DNA of 64,000 bases from contig CM055912.1 in NCBI GenBank assembly GCA_029582155.1, positions 1,860,001-1,924,000 on the forward strand. Direction: 5' to 3'. How positions within the stretch are numbered: the first letter of the stretch is position 1; the number at the start of each line of letters is the position of its first letter. This DNA comes from Panopea generosa (lineage: Eukaryota; Mollusca; Bivalvia; Adapedonta; Hiatellidae). Positions 21,211-32,367 of this stretch are shown here, piece after piece. Under the pieces are notes generated by a model. It saw only the letters and a list, made by a program, of their open reading frames with translations. It did no database searches and was not told the DNA's origin. A program made the position numbers and the translations under genes.

Positions 21211-21492
21211 AAATTTGTTTGTTTGAACATTTAGCATCATTTTTATGCCAGGGAAGGCTAACCTACGATCAATTAGCCTAACGTCTGTTACCTGGGATCC
21301 TAAAAGGTCAACCAGTTCTCGAGCAAACCCCATCTCTACAAGTAACTGATAACTTTCCCACTTCAATCAGTGGTGAGAGACGAATGAAAATGAGATGCAA
21401 TGTCCTATATCAGTCATCACAGAGACAGCGACCAGACAGGGATCCAAACTCATGACCCCTGGATTGATTGTCAGACGTGCTATCGACTGAGC
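21211..21492 (-). mobile_element. SINE family A, full-length reference copy
   Basis: About 282 bp. On the minus strand: head GCTCAGTCGATAGCACG (A box), B box GAGTTTGGATCCCTGTC, body TCACCACTGATTGAAGTGGG and CTGGTTGACCTTTTAGGATC, tail GGCATAAAAATGATGCTAAA then CAAACAAACAAA. Best complete representative of the family in this window. Confidence 0.8.
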
Positions 21493-22560
21493 ATACTAAG
21501 GCCTAACTGTTTATTGAAAGAATAAGGAGATAGGATGCATATTTTCAAAGATCTGCAAACTAAACTGTCTGATCTCAACACTAACACCACACTAATATCT
21601 GTACAAGGTTGTCATGACAATCGTCAGTGCCATCTATTCCTGCATGGTCTCTATAATTGTAAATTCCATATTCATTTGTATGTGCTACAGCATTCTCACT
21701 GGTCAATTAGTGTTTTTCCTGATTTCACATTATTTTATTAGAATAACCTGGTTTTTGATAGATGGATATGAGAGAGCAGGTTGGTTGGTCATTATTAGGT
21801 TTTGTTTGATGTCTGGGCAGGCCATTACCTGAAACATTATCTCCGCTTGATCCTACTTGCTGATTTTATGTCTCTTCATTAATTCTTGTCTACTGGTACA
21901 TGTATCTCATAATTTTATATTGATTGGACACTCATTTTGTGTTTTTTATGTTGAACTCAATATTCGACTTTTGCAACTCTTTTTGAATAATGGAATACTC
22001 AATTGCATAGTTACAACTGTTTTCTGGTCAATTTTCTGTAAAACATTTTTTTATGTTAATACATTACCTTGCTCTTTGCTGAGCTGGTAGATGGTGTCTG
22101 TGTGTCATGGTATACTGCACTTATAGATAGTAGCAGCTCCTTTTCTTGTTATTGTTTGGTGAGATTTTGTCTATCTGCAAGCATGTCAGATTCCCTTTTT
22201 TGTTTGAACTAAAAGATATATAAACAGATACATACATGTATTGATTAGAAATCTGGAATAAACAATTATTTTATAAATATAACAAAAATATTGATTAATG
22301 TACAATTTCTAATTCATATGCTATTTAGCTATTATAATATTTACAGTTGTTTGTCTTGTAGATATTCTGGTATTACAGCCAGAAACAATATGTATTGCAA
22401 AGTTGCAATAAGGGTGTCAATGTTTAAAAAATCTAGAAACTTATTAATAAAACTATAAGTAAATTACCTTCTTTAAGCAATGTATTAAAATAAAATTATG
22501 TACTTTGATGAAGTTTGTAAATATTTTTTTTTTTAAGCAGAAAATAGTTAAAAAAAAGTT
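21493..22560. other. Unannotated AT-rich stretch
   Basis: No gene recognised. Hydrophobic open frames at 21614-21832 and 21857-22090 reflect T-rich composition. Confidence 0.35.
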
Positions 22561-22719
22561 TTTAAAATAAATAACAAACTTACCTTATTTGTAATAACCA
22601 TCTCTCTTCATATCGTAGTATAAGTGTTATAACGGCTTCAACAGAATGACCACACGTCTCAAACCACTACTTATTTTCTTATAAGGCTCCATTGTACCAT
22701 TATTGTCAACAACACTGTG

Positions 22720-23030
22720 AAAAATCAAAATTTGTAGTATGTTTCTGGGCTCAAATTCTTCACTGGTTCAAATCTGCAATTATAGACAAAAAAATATATA
22801 CTTTACCAAGATTTTTTTTTAATTTCAATGGTTTTGTGTTACCTGTTAATTTTATAGAGTCAACAATTTGACAACAATACAATTCGAACCATCAAGTCTA
22901 AAATAACACAGAATTGACTAGACATCTGATAGCAGCATCAAATTTTCAGTGGTGATTTCTAAAATACTGAACATTTAACACATGGTATAAATAAATCACT
23001 ATAATGTGAAGTCCTGAAATATGAAGAATA
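22720..23030. other. Unannotated AT-rich stretch
   Basis: No gene recognised. Just to its left, the minus strand has a strong donor-like AAATAAG|GTAAGTTT near 22583, preceded by stop-rich sequence, so at most it is a non-coding exon. Confidence 0.3.
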
Positions 23031-23340
23031 AGGGAACTTTATTACTACTACCTCCTTCATCTGTCAGGAGTATTCAAGGGAGATAATAGTGGTGTGACTC
23101 CTGAACAAGGGAACTTTATGACTACTACCTCCTTCATCTGTCAGGAGTATTCAAGGGAGATAATAGTGGTGTGACTCCTGAACAAGGGAACTATATTACT
23201 ACTACCTCCTTCATCTCTCAGGAGTATTCAAGGGAGATAATAGTGGTGTGACTCCTGAACAAGTGAACTTTATTACTACTACCTCCTTCATCTGTCAGGA
23301 GTATTCAAGGGAGGTAATAGTGGTGTGACTCCTGAAGAAG
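23031..23340. repeat. 77-bp tandem repeat with hairpin arms, 4 copies
   Basis: The unit includes AAGGGAACTTTATTACTACT then ACCTCCTTCATCTGTCAGGA, GTATTCAAGGGAGATAATAG and TGGTGTGACTCCTGAAC. ACTACTACCTCC pairs with GGGAGATAATAGT, and GTCAGGAG with CTCCTGA, so each unit can fold. Starts near 23031, 23106, 23183 and 23260. Confidence 0.92.
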
Positions 23341-24051
23341 ATTTTTGAATATGAATGCACTGAAAGTAACAAAATATAATACAATTTAATCACGACTGAG
23401 TAAAGTTGTAATTCATGTGTATATCTGTACCAGTTCTGAAATAATTCAAGTTTAAGTAAAACCTGGTATTGGTCCATATTCATGCTGTTGCCTGTAAAAG
23501 GAAGAAATATTTATATTGCTATACCTCATAGGGATTTTGTAATAACTTCATTTTGTGGCTGAAACAAATACATGTTTATGTCTTACCTGAAATTATAACT
23601 AAGAAACAAACAAAATATTAAGAAAAATCTTTGACATTACCTAAAATTAAAGTCACAGACAATAAACATGCTCTTTTATTGTTACTACATGTATATGATA
23701 ATAATAGAATTAGAGAAATATTTATCTACTGAAGAAAATCAACATAAATTGACATAACTTAACAGTGTACCAAATCTGAGAAGAAAAAAATAACTACTTT
23801 AAACACGTTTTGTGGAAAAAGCCAGTTAAGAGACAGCAGTACATAGTCTTATAACATCAAATGTATCACCAGGCTGGACAAGGAGACAACTAATGGTGTA
23901 ATTACTTTAGATGATAGTGACATACAGATGGTTGGGACTATTCACAGCCAGGTACCAGCTTCTACTTAACTGTGATCACAACAGTTTGAACCACCATTGA
24001 TAGAAAAAGCAGCATAAAATGCAACTGTAACAAGTAGTGTTAAGCACTTAC
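23341..24051. other. Unannotated stretch
   Basis: The minus strand has an excellent acceptor CTTCCTTTTACAG near 23498 followed by GCAACAGC and an ATG frame (MNMDQYQVLLKLEL...). No partner exon or recognisable domain was found, so no exon is called. Confidence 0.3.
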
Positions 24052-24123
24052 CAGCTGGTACACCTTGGTGAAAAGGAACACATTCTATGGGGCATACACC
24101 AGTCACCGCACATATAAACCAAC
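24052..24123 (-). CDS. Candidate 72-bp cassette exon (unidentified)
   Basis: Acceptor ATATTACATTGCAG and a perfect donor CCAGCTG|GTAAGTGC bound 72 bp on the minus strand. With phase 1 at both ends it reads WFICAVTGVCPIECVPFHQ then GVPA and a split Gly codon. That phase would join exon A (6051-6131) in frame. The peptide is Cys-rich and not recognised in Trio proteins. It may be an alternative cassette of that gene, an exon of an unrelated gene, or coincidence. No transcript evidence is available here. Confidence 0.3.
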
Positions 24124-25140
24124 CTGCAATGTAATATTGAAATTAGACCTAAACTATGAGGTAAAGTGAGGTTTTGCTTAGATTTGCCACCAAAGGCTAT
24201 CACCTGTTTGAGGAAATATAGTGCCAAAAGAGAAAACCAAATACTGCAAATATAAATTTGTCACTTCCTGCTGCTTGAGTGCACCTACTGGAAGTTCATC
24301 AATCTATTGCGACATGTTTACACATAGTCCCGCCAGTTGAAAGCCGCATGCAGTAATTATGTCACTGACACAGCAGAGACGGTAGCTGAGAATGGTTTTG
24401 CTAAAGTCCAGAAACAGTTACACCTTATGAATGAAATAAATAAATCAAAGTCACAAATAAATACAATCATAAATAAATCAAATTCAAAAGAAGATGCGGT
24501 CTGTTACCACACAATGGCATTCCTGCCGGTCAGTATAACAATGCTTTGTGGATGAAGAACACCACAGCCAGCCACTCAGGTGACCACAACTATGGCTGAA
24601 CAATGCAGTAAACATAAATAAATCATTTGCATGGAAACAGATTACGTGTTGAAAGAAAAACAATGTACACAAGTACACAGTTATAGAAGATGAAAAATGA
24701 GAGGCAGACTCATGTCTAATATTCTACAAAGTGAACAGCAATTGCCGACAGATGGCGACAGTCAGGCACATAATGGAGTGTCAGCAGTGAATGAAGAATA
24801 CTGTAGTGAAGCTTCTACTGAGCAACTAGTCGGCATAACTTGTCTGACATAGAGGCTTCTTATCCAACTGAACTCATCCACTTCCAGCAAACACATGAAG
24901 CATCATACTTCAGGGCTACTTAGCATGCAATATTTGTCAGAGTCAACTTGGAGTTCACAAACTTGAATTCTTCCTTAGATGGGAACTTGACCAAAATGAA
25001 GAAATACTCATCTGGTATAATAACATCAATATCACTCATCTGGTATTCATTCATTCATTCATTCATTCATTCATTCAATTAAAACGTGGAGCTAGTGAAG
25101 AAGTAAAATGTGGACTAACATGGAAATTTCAATTTCACTT
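24124..25140. other. Unannotated stretch with an (ATTC)n microsatellite
   Basis: No recognisable exon. (ATTC)n occupies 25045-25076. A 72-codon plus frame at 24337-24555 has no recognisable domain. Confidence 0.35.
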
Positions 25141-25676
25141 CACAAACTGTTAATATGCACAACTGGTAGTATTATCCATGTAACTTCTAATGTGTTTCTT
25201 GTTATGATTTTTGCATAGAGATAATTGACAAGCTGTTAACTCCAGAATATTTATATGAAGTGTTTGTTCTTGAACATTCCATACCTCCCCTGTTTTTATA
25301 GTTTTTGTGTCATTTGTTGCATCCCATCCTTTTAAAGAAGCATCCATGAATATAATAATGTCTGGAGGATGTTGTGATACTATTTTATCTATGTGGAATA
25401 TTTTGGATCCACCATTGTGAGTTAGGCTTTATGTAACTAGGAATTTTCATATATATAAATGCATCAAAATTGCCCCATTTCCTTTTCAAGTTATAATTTT
25501 TAACCAATTCAAACAGTTTATAGTGTAATGGAGCATATTCCACACCTGGTTCTGCAGCAAACAGTGCAAAACCAGCTGCAGCTGTCAACAAAAACCTAGT
25601 TATGGTTTTAATTGACACATCACTAGGTTTTTCTAAAGCTAGACATTTATTTACTGCTATTGACATTCCACAAGGT
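25140..25676 (-). pseudogene. DIRS-like (tyrosine-recombinase) retrotransposon, RT/RNase H fragment
   Basis: Two minus-strand frames, about 25672-25385 and 25372-25150, are offset by one frameshift near 25380. The first reads PCGMSIAVNKCLALEKPSD and later HYKLFELVKNYNLKRKWG and SQWWIQNI. The second reads IIIFMDASLKGWDATND, then GEVWNVQEQTLHINILEL and YMDNTTS. DAS-x-x-GWGA, INxLEL and DNTT spaced this way are typical of the RT-linked RNase H region of DIRS/PAT-type elements; here GWGA has become GWDA. No integrase/recombinase, termini or gag remain. It directly abuts the Mutator-like transposase on its right. The family call rests on motif memory. Confidence 0.5.
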
Positions 25677-25677
25677 A

Positions 25678-27024
25678 GGAGTCAAATGCAGACTATGACC
25701 AACAAAGTCTGAGGAATTATCCCCCTTGCCAGAGAAGACATGTTGGATAAGCTAAAATTAGCGGAGCAGAATAATTTAGCAAAGGATGCTGAAAACCCAT
25801 ACATAAATGTTTCTATGGGTAGCAGATATAATGGTCGATCTTTAAAATTCTCTTACAAACCTGGCCAGAGCTGTGCACAGGCATACACAGAAGCCATTGA
25901 AAATATGACTGACCAACAGTACATTATTGGCATGGCTGTGGAAAACAAACTTTGCTGGACTGGAGCCTGACTGAAGAATCGAGGCTTCGATGTCATTTGT
26001 CCCGGAGGACATGCAGAGTGCACTGCAAACATGCATTAACTCCAGCCACATTCTGAGAGAATAATGAGATATGAGATAGCGGCCGACTTGTCTATGGAAA
26101 ATTACTGGATTTGTACTGTGACAAGCGACGGTGATGCAGGATCTTACCTTGCTGGACTTCTACAAGCAGCTACACAAGACATGGCAGGTTTCACGACAAG
26201 CAGACCCCTATCATTTGGCTCTGCGACAAGAAAAAAAGGCTAAAAAATCTCAGCTTAGCAAGGAGATGGTGCCACATTTAAGTAGAAACAAGGAGACAAG
26301 ACAGCAAGCTATTTCAGTACTTTCAAAAGATTTCAAGGCGAGATGCAGTCACATAATGAAAACTCACCAGACTTGGAAATGGAGACATCACCAATATGCT
26401 CTCAAAACTACCGTCAGTAACATCTGCCACCATTGAATGCTATGCCGGAAACTGTAGCAACTGTCCATCAGAATCATTGGTCTGCACTGGCCTCTCAGAA
26501 GAAAACTGGTGGTTGAAGTCTGCTTTTCTGCCAACACACGTGATCACACGTTTGAAAATGGACCTAAATGATAAGTCAATATTTGAAGTTATACTACAAA
26601 TGAGGCTGAGTGAGAATGCTGTACGCAGTGTTATTTTGAACACATCAACTCAGAACATGGAAGCCTTCAATCAAATGGCTCTGCCAACAATGCCCAAATA
26701 AACAAATTACTCGAGGAACTTCAAGGGTCGCATGGCTGTGAATGTCCTGAAAGCAAACAACACTGTGGAAAATCTGTGACAACAAAACTCAGGCGCATTT
26801 CAGACACAGCGCTGTCAGAGCAGACATCACATCATTTGATGCATATTTTTAAAAGTACAGAATACCAAAAGGCTTACAAATTAACAAGCAAATACAAGAG
26901 CAAGCAAATTGTAAACCAGGAGAGACTTGAACACGAGCACCATCTTCTGAGAGCAGCATGCACTGGTGCATCAGATTACAAGAAAGGCCAGTTTGATGAT
27001 GATATCAAGCATGACTATGCATAA
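25678..27024 (+). pseudogene. Mutator-like transposase pseudogene
   Basis: Plus-strand frames follow one another with stops and frameshifts. 25678-26180 gives MQTMTNKV, SMGSRYNGRSLKFSYKPGQ, IGMAVENKLCW, CPGGHAECTANM and TSDGDAGS. Another frame from about 26180 gives SRQADPYHLALRQ and MVPHLSRNKETRQQA. From 26396 comes SATIECYAGNCSNCPSES, NWWLKSAFLPTH and LNTSTQNMEAFNQ. From 26776 comes ERLEHEHHLL. This order (RYN, CxxGHxxCTAN, TTDGD, ADxxHL, CYxGNCxxCP, NTxxxEAFN) is that of animal Mutator-like transposases as I remember them. At least two in-frame stops (25968 and near 26038) and two frameshifts make it non-functional. N-terminus missing on the left, where the DIRS-like fragment sits. Confidence 0.55.
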
Positions 27025-27025
27025 A

Positions 27026-27527
27026 TTTGTGCAATAGCTGGAAAGTAAACTAAGTGTCACACCAGTATGTACAGAGACACATATAACTACAATGACACAT
27101 TGTTTAATAAATAAACAACACAAAAAGAAAATAATCTGACACACAGGAGTGTGCTCTGTCTTGGGTATAGCAACCCTACTGATGATGGCTTGATGCAAGC
27201 TGAAACAGAGTTTTGGGTTAGAAATTAATATTCATGAACATATAAAGAAATTAACTACATGAAAATTAACCTACATTATAATATTAATAAGCTGACAACT
27301 GGTGAACAAGCAATTACCTAGCCTAGCCGCTTGCTTTTAACGAAACAACAAAAGTTTATCTGGGAGTTGAACCTCTCCAGTTAAATGACCCGTGCACTGT
27401 CCATTACTGAAGCAGACTTGTCAACTATCGTTGTCGTAATTACTCTCCAAATTTTCGCTGATGCACAATTTATTATTACATAAATGACTGGCCTGTTGAG
27501 ATGGTGGCACATCAAGGTCATGCAATT
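27026..27527. other. Unannotated stretch after the transposase pseudogene
   Basis: No exon or terminal inverted repeat recognised. May contain the 3' flank of the Mutator-like element. Confidence 0.3.
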
Positions 27528-27716
27528 TTATAAATAGTGCCATTCTGTGACAACTTCTGGTTCAATGCCCAGCAGAGGCAGGTCTCTTGGGTCCCCATAC
27601 CTAACTTCTCCATAACCTTCATTGGTGCAACTGGTCCACAGTATACACACTCCATTCCGATGCAGTTCTGAGTTTTCAGCCAGCTTTACAGACCATTTCT
27701 CAAAGAATTTGTCCAT
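27528..27716 (-). pseudogene. Fragment resembling a zinc-binding-loop His-Me finger endonuclease
   Basis: A 62-codon minus-strand frame from an ATG at 27716: MDKFFEKWSVKLAENSELH, then NGVCILWTSCTNEGYGEVRY and GDPRD. The pattern FxxxW....G-C-xxW....GYG-x-x-R...P resembles the N-terminal part of the zinc-binding-loop (His-Me finger, HNH-type) endonuclease family found in many animal genomes and mobile elements. The downstream His-containing catalytic part is absent and the frame drifts after RYGDP. Short, so the assignment is tentative. No splice donor is obvious at its end. Confidence 0.35.
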
Positions 27717-28054
27717 AATTATATTTCAAATTATTTTAAAAATTAAACAATTTCAAATTGAACTTAAATGAAGTTAAAACATTTCATTGGATTTTCAATT
27801 TAGCAGATGACACTTCTGAAAAGGAAGTTGGATCAATTTCTCTGATCAAGGGCATTCTGGGACCAAAAAAAACTATTTTTTTACTTTCTTAATATTTTAA
27901 ATTTGATTTTAAGTTTACCAACCTTATGCAAATGTTGTCTGTTTTCTGAATTTAAAATCCATAGCCTGTCTCCGTACCAAATTTAAGGTTGCTAACATCA
28001 AAACTCGCAAAGTTATAAAAGATTTACTTTTTTGTTGCTCTCCGCTTTACAACA
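27717..28054. other. Unannotated AT-rich stretch
   Basis: No gene recognised. Confidence 0.35.
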
Positions 28055-28190
28055 GCAATCTCCATACAGAAGCTGGCTCACCATTAATTTCACACAGACC
28101 GTAATATTAGCACTATAGACTGTCACACTTACAGATGTACTCTTAAACTCCATGAGAATTTCCAGAATTCATATTCATTTCAAGCAGAGA
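28055..28190 (-). repeat. Dispersed repeat R2, copy 1 (partner at 56385-56515)
   Basis: Its reverse complement matches the plus strand of 56385-56515 closely: TATGAATTCTGGAAATTCTC then ATGGAGTTT, GTAAGTGTGACAGTCTAT, and TACGGTCT then GTGTGAAAT. Confidence 0.75.
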
Positions 28191-28695
28191 AAAAAAAAAG
28201 TTCCATCGATGATGGTGAACACACATGTGAAGTTTCATTCATATCCAATGAGTGGTTGCATAGATATCTTGCCTAATAAAAAACTTTAACCAGAAAAATG
28301 AAGTCCAAAAAGGGTCATAACTCTGCCTAAATGCAATCCAAAGTTATGGTTCATGTCTCTGCGTGTTCCACTGATGATGGTGAACACACAGGCAAAGAAA
28401 TATTCATATTCAATGAGTGATTGCATAGATATCTCAAACTTAAACGCAAAAGTTAAACCTGGGTGTCCAAGTCCAAAACAACCATAACTCTGTCTAAATG
28501 CAACCCAAAGTTATGGTTCATGTCTCTGTGTGTTCCACTGATGATGGTAAACACACAGGTGAAGTGACATTCATATCCAATGAGTGATTGCATAGATATC
28601 TTAAAAGCAAATGTTTATCCTGGGTGTCTACAAACAATGCAGACGCCGGAGTCATGACAATAGCTCTCCTTGGACATTCATTCCGGTGAGCTAAA
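28190..28695. repeat. Bivalve-type repeat, three ~165-bp units with a terminal module
   Basis: Units repeat CATAACTCTGTCTAAATGCA, GTTATGGTTCATGTCTCTG, GTTCCACTGATGATGG and CAATGAGTGATTGCATAG. They end in CCGGAGTCATGACAATAGCT then CTCC and GGTGAGCTAAAAATG, a terminus I associate from memory with bivalve dispersed repeats. Inverted relative to 49612-50600. Confidence 0.75.
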
Positions 28696-29590
28696 AATGT
28701 CTGTTTAAGTTATTTGAAGATATTTTCTGTAAATTGTTTTGTAGATAATCACAAGGTGTGCCTACAGAACATACAATATGAATGCAAACCAAAGTTATTG
28801 TTGTTAGAAGAAAGGGAGGTTATAGGTTTGTATGTATTTGTATATTATGTAATTTCACAAGTCCATTCCTAAATTTTCTATAAGTAGAAATGTATCCATT
28901 TGGAAATGGATGTCCCTGCAATATGTCAGTAAAGCTTACCAAAAATTTAGTTGAAAAGAGCCATAATATATGTATATACAGCTGCACATGAAGTACCATT
29001 AAATACAAAGACATTTTCAAAATTAAATCATGGCAAGTCAGGTTGATGAGTGCACATATACACATGGTTGATAGGACGAACAAACAGACTTAACAGTTCC
29101 TAGCCCTTCTTTATTCTTCAAATGGCGGGGGCATAATAAACATCATTCCCACCATAGATCAAATCACAGAACAACATTTGTGTAGAACACTGTGTTAATG
29201 TCCTCTTTAAAAGTATCTTACCTGGCTTTTAAATTTGCATAAGCTAATTAAGCGATGTTGTATTTTTTTTTTTTCTTACTCCTTTCTGGTCTTCTATCAA
29301 AAGTCAAACCACAAAGCTGCAGAAATAGTATAATTCTTTTGACAGGAAATGGGAGAGTGTTTAAAATATACTTTGGTACCACTACAAAAATAGATGTGCA
29401 ATAGCAAAATTCCCTTTAAGCAGTGAAAGTTCTGTCATAGTTACCTCCCTTCACCTGACTGGCAGAGAATGAGATATCATGCAAGACAGTCTTGACTGGA
29501 TAATTTATTGCACAGAAACACCAACTGACTGTCCATTGTATCAGGAAAAATTTCAAAGCCAAGGAGTACTGTATTTAAAATCAGAAATAT
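28696..29590. other. Unannotated AT-rich stretch
   Basis: No exon called. A strong minus donor-like AAAGCCAG|GTAAGATAC lies near 29222 without a recognisable coding exon. Confidence 0.3.
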
Positions 29591-29594
29591 CATT

Positions 29595-29905
29595 GAAGGT
29601 GATGATAAACCCAGATGGTGCCCTGACACAGTTATTGCACCCTTTTGTGCCTGCTTTTGTGAATTACAGCCAATGGTTGCCAAGAAATAGCGACTCAAAA
29701 AAATTGTCTGAAAAATTCAAAGGGCTGTAACTCATTGAAAAATTATTTGTGCACAACATGCCTATGACATACACAACTAGGCTTGGTACCAATCAATCTT
29801 TCATCGAATATCAGAAAATGGTTGTCAAGAAATAGTGACCACAAAAAATATGTATGAAAAATTCCAAGAGCCATAACTCTTTGAACAATTATTCTCGCAC
29901 ATACC
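29595..29905 (+). repeat. Dispersed repeat R1, copy 1 (partner at 46735-46960)
   Basis: Shares GACACAGTTATTGCACCCTT then TTGT, GTCTGAAAAATTCAAAGGGC, AACTCATTGAAAAATTATT and ACAACTAGGCTTGGTAC with 46735-46960. The second half repeats the GAAATAGTGACC...CATAACTC module internally. Confidence 0.75.
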
Positions 29906-30067
29906 TAAATCGAGCACATACCTAAATCGAGCGGTTCGATGCAACCTTGTAAACCAATCGTATGGATTGAGTCCTTTCTGGGGTTTTACAGTCACTTAAG
30001 TGATCAAACGCCATTATTGTCCTAGTGTTGTTTTTATTGATTTAAGTTTGTTGGAATGTCTTGCGTC

Positions 30068-30280
30068 AATTTATGCCACAAGAGGCTAGAGATGATCATT
30101 TAGCCAGCACACAGAAACTCATCTCTGCAAGTTACTGGTAGCTTTCCCATTTGAATCAACAGTGGGAGGCGATTAACAATGTCGCATATCAGTAATAACT
30201 GAGACTGTGGCTGACCAGGGATTTGAACTCAAGTTGTCCAGGGATTACAACATGTGACTGGTTGTGCTAACCATGCAGGC
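30068..30280 (-). mobile_element. SINE family A copy
   Basis: GCTTTCCCATTTGAATCAAC, GCATATCAGTAATAACTGAG, and a right-hand head with TTTGAACTCAAG (B box complement) and GGTTGTGCTAACCATG (A box complement). The tRNA-like boxes are clear here. Confidence 0.75.
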
Positions 30281-30399
30281 CATATTGATTTGAGTCATCT
30301 TGAAATAAAGGCATGATATATTGCACAAAAAAGTTTTATACCAATTCTAAAAAAATTAAAAATTCTGATATACTTCCTTTATATAATAAAAAACAATTA

Positions 30400-30765
30400 C
30401 CTCCTGTAGTGTACAACACTTCCTGATGGTATAGAATCTTCTCCAGGCCCCGGAACGATAACCTCCTGTAGTGTACAACACTTCCTAATAGTCTAGAATC
30501 TTCTCCAGGCCCCGGAACGATAACCTCCTGTAGTGTACAACACTTCCTGATGGTCTAGAATCTTCTCCAGGCCCCGGAACGATAACCTCCTGTAGTGTAC
30601 AACTTTTCCTGATGGTCTAGAATCTTCTCCAGGCCCCTGGACGATAACTTCCTGTAGTGTACAACACTTCCTGATGGCCTCTAGAAACTTCTCCAGGCCC
30701 CCGAACAATAACCTCCTGTAGTCTACAACACTTCCTGATGGCCTCTAGAATCTTCTCCAGGCCCC
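30400..30765. repeat. 62-bp tandem repeat, 6 copies, with exon-like boundaries
   Basis: The plus unit is CTCCTGTAGTGTACAACACT then TCCTGATGGTCTAGAATCTT, CTCCAGGCCCCGGAACGATA and AC. Starts at 30401, 30463, 30525, 30587, 30649 and 30713. On the minus strand the array begins downstream of an acceptor (TTTCCTCTATAG near 30820) and ends at a donor-like GGAG|GTAATTG (30400). The GC content is exon-like, but the 62-bp period rotates the frame and stops appear. Confidence 0.88.
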
Positions 30766-30819
30766 AAACCCAATGATACGTCTCCATCTGCCCCATGGAA
30801 CTGGCCTCACTTCACCTAT

Positions 30820-31058
30820 AGAGGAAAGACATCATTAACAAATGTGTAGTTCTATTTCAAAGTTTCATCTCAATGTCAGATTGTTTTATTGAATTATATT
30901 TATTCTGTTCAAGATCATTGTCAGATACAGTTGGTACTTTATTACTACCTTAAAAGCGCCAATAGCAAAAACATTTTAAAAAATAGAATATCATCTCATA
31001 TCAGATCTGAATTGAACTGACTAACAGTAACTGGTCGCTGATATCTAAATTAAAAAAT
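30820..31058. other. Unannotated AT-rich stretch
   Basis: No gene recognised. Confidence 0.3.
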
Positions 31059-31377
31059 AGTCTTGTGTAACTCTATATTGAATATCAGGATGGTAGGTAT
31101 CCATAATATTCCCTACAACTGCTCTCAGTAGTGTGTATTGAGTGCGATAAACCATATAATCCAGTACTAAAAGTATGTTATTATTTTTATGCCATGAATT
31201 TGTATAACTTGTACAATGTATATCAAACGCAAGAAGAATAATAATAATTGCGTGTATGTTGTCAACTATTTAAGAAATAAGTTGAATGTATATGGTATAT
31301 TTGATTATTAAATGTATAATCATATAAATGATTATAAACATACTAAAATCGTATATATGTGCACAAAGACACAATAA

Positions 31378-31843
31378 ACAAGAGGCCCAAGTGGACCTGA
31401 GGACGCTCTACTGACTCATAGTGGCCATAGCACTTTTTGAAATTCTCCTACGCAATAGAAACATCAGAGTGGGGTCATTTTAACCCTAGTGACACCATTT
31501 CAACAATCTAAAAAACTATACTTAGTCATCATTACTTCATAAACATTTTGAAAATATTTTTGGGCCATTCATGAGAAGAAGATTTTTTAAGTTTTGGACT
31601 ATTTTTAGTAACGGTTGCCATCTTGAATTTAAGATCGAAAAAAAAAATTCATCTATATAGTCTCCTATGCAACAGAAACATCTATGCGAAGTTTCAGTTT
31701 AATTAGCCTAGTGGTTTCAGAAAAAGTGCTGCTAACAGACGACAGACGACTGATGACAGATGACAGACGTCGGATGACAGACAACAGACGACGGACAACG
31801 CATCATTGCATAAGCACTTCTGGCCTTTGGCCAGTAGAACCAA
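31378..31843 (+). repeat. Bivalve-type dispersed element (CAAGAGGCCCAAG...GGCCAGTAGAACC)
   Basis: Starts ACAAGAGGCCCAAGTGGACC. Contains GTTGCCATCTTGAATTTAAG, TATGCGAAGTTTCAGTTTAA and a CAGACGAC/GACAGA simple repeat (31737-31800). Ends CTTCTGGCCTTTGGCCAGTA, an imperfect hairpin. I associate this architecture from memory with a family common in bivalves. Non-coding. Confidence 0.7.
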
Positions 31844-32367
31844 TAACAAAGTATGATGCAAACATGTTTATATTTAGTGTAAAAGAAAGTGTTGATGCCA
31901 TACATTTGGCAACATACATCTCACGATTATTGTTTTCCTATGTGCAATCATGGATTTGTTTGTTAAAGTTTTTATTTACCCTCATACTTTGTACTGGTCA
32001 TTTTGGCGAACATGAAACAGATGATTAAAAATAAATTGATGATTATGAATGATATATGATGAATGAGTAGTGATATAAGACGATTATATACATATTTACT
32101 GCTTTATATATTTATTAATTACATATGATAATTACCTTTTCTAATTATCAGGTTAAATAGTATGAATTCCTTTTAGTTAGCTAATCTTTGTACAAGATTT
32201 ATTGATATGTTTTTTACATTAATTTGATGATTATTTGATTTCTCTATAATTTTATAAATAATTTTACTCTGATATTTTTGTGCAAGATTTATTGAATACA
32301 GTAGAGTATATCCTCCTGTTATATAACAGGATTTTATTGATTTACTTATTAATTAGTTTAACATATT
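31844..32367. other. Unannotated AT-rich stretch with an 18-bp palindrome
   Basis: No gene. TCCTGTTATATAACAGGA at 32314-32331 is a perfect palindrome. Confidence 0.4.

Noticed and set aside
21614..22090. Hydrophobic open frames resembling membrane proteins
   Set aside because: T-rich composition gives Phe/Leu/Ile runs. No conserved pattern and the frames overlap each other.
25740..25970. Stand-alone 76-codon gene
   Set aside because: It continues after stops and frameshifts as one Mutator-like transposase homology, so it is part of the pseudogene.
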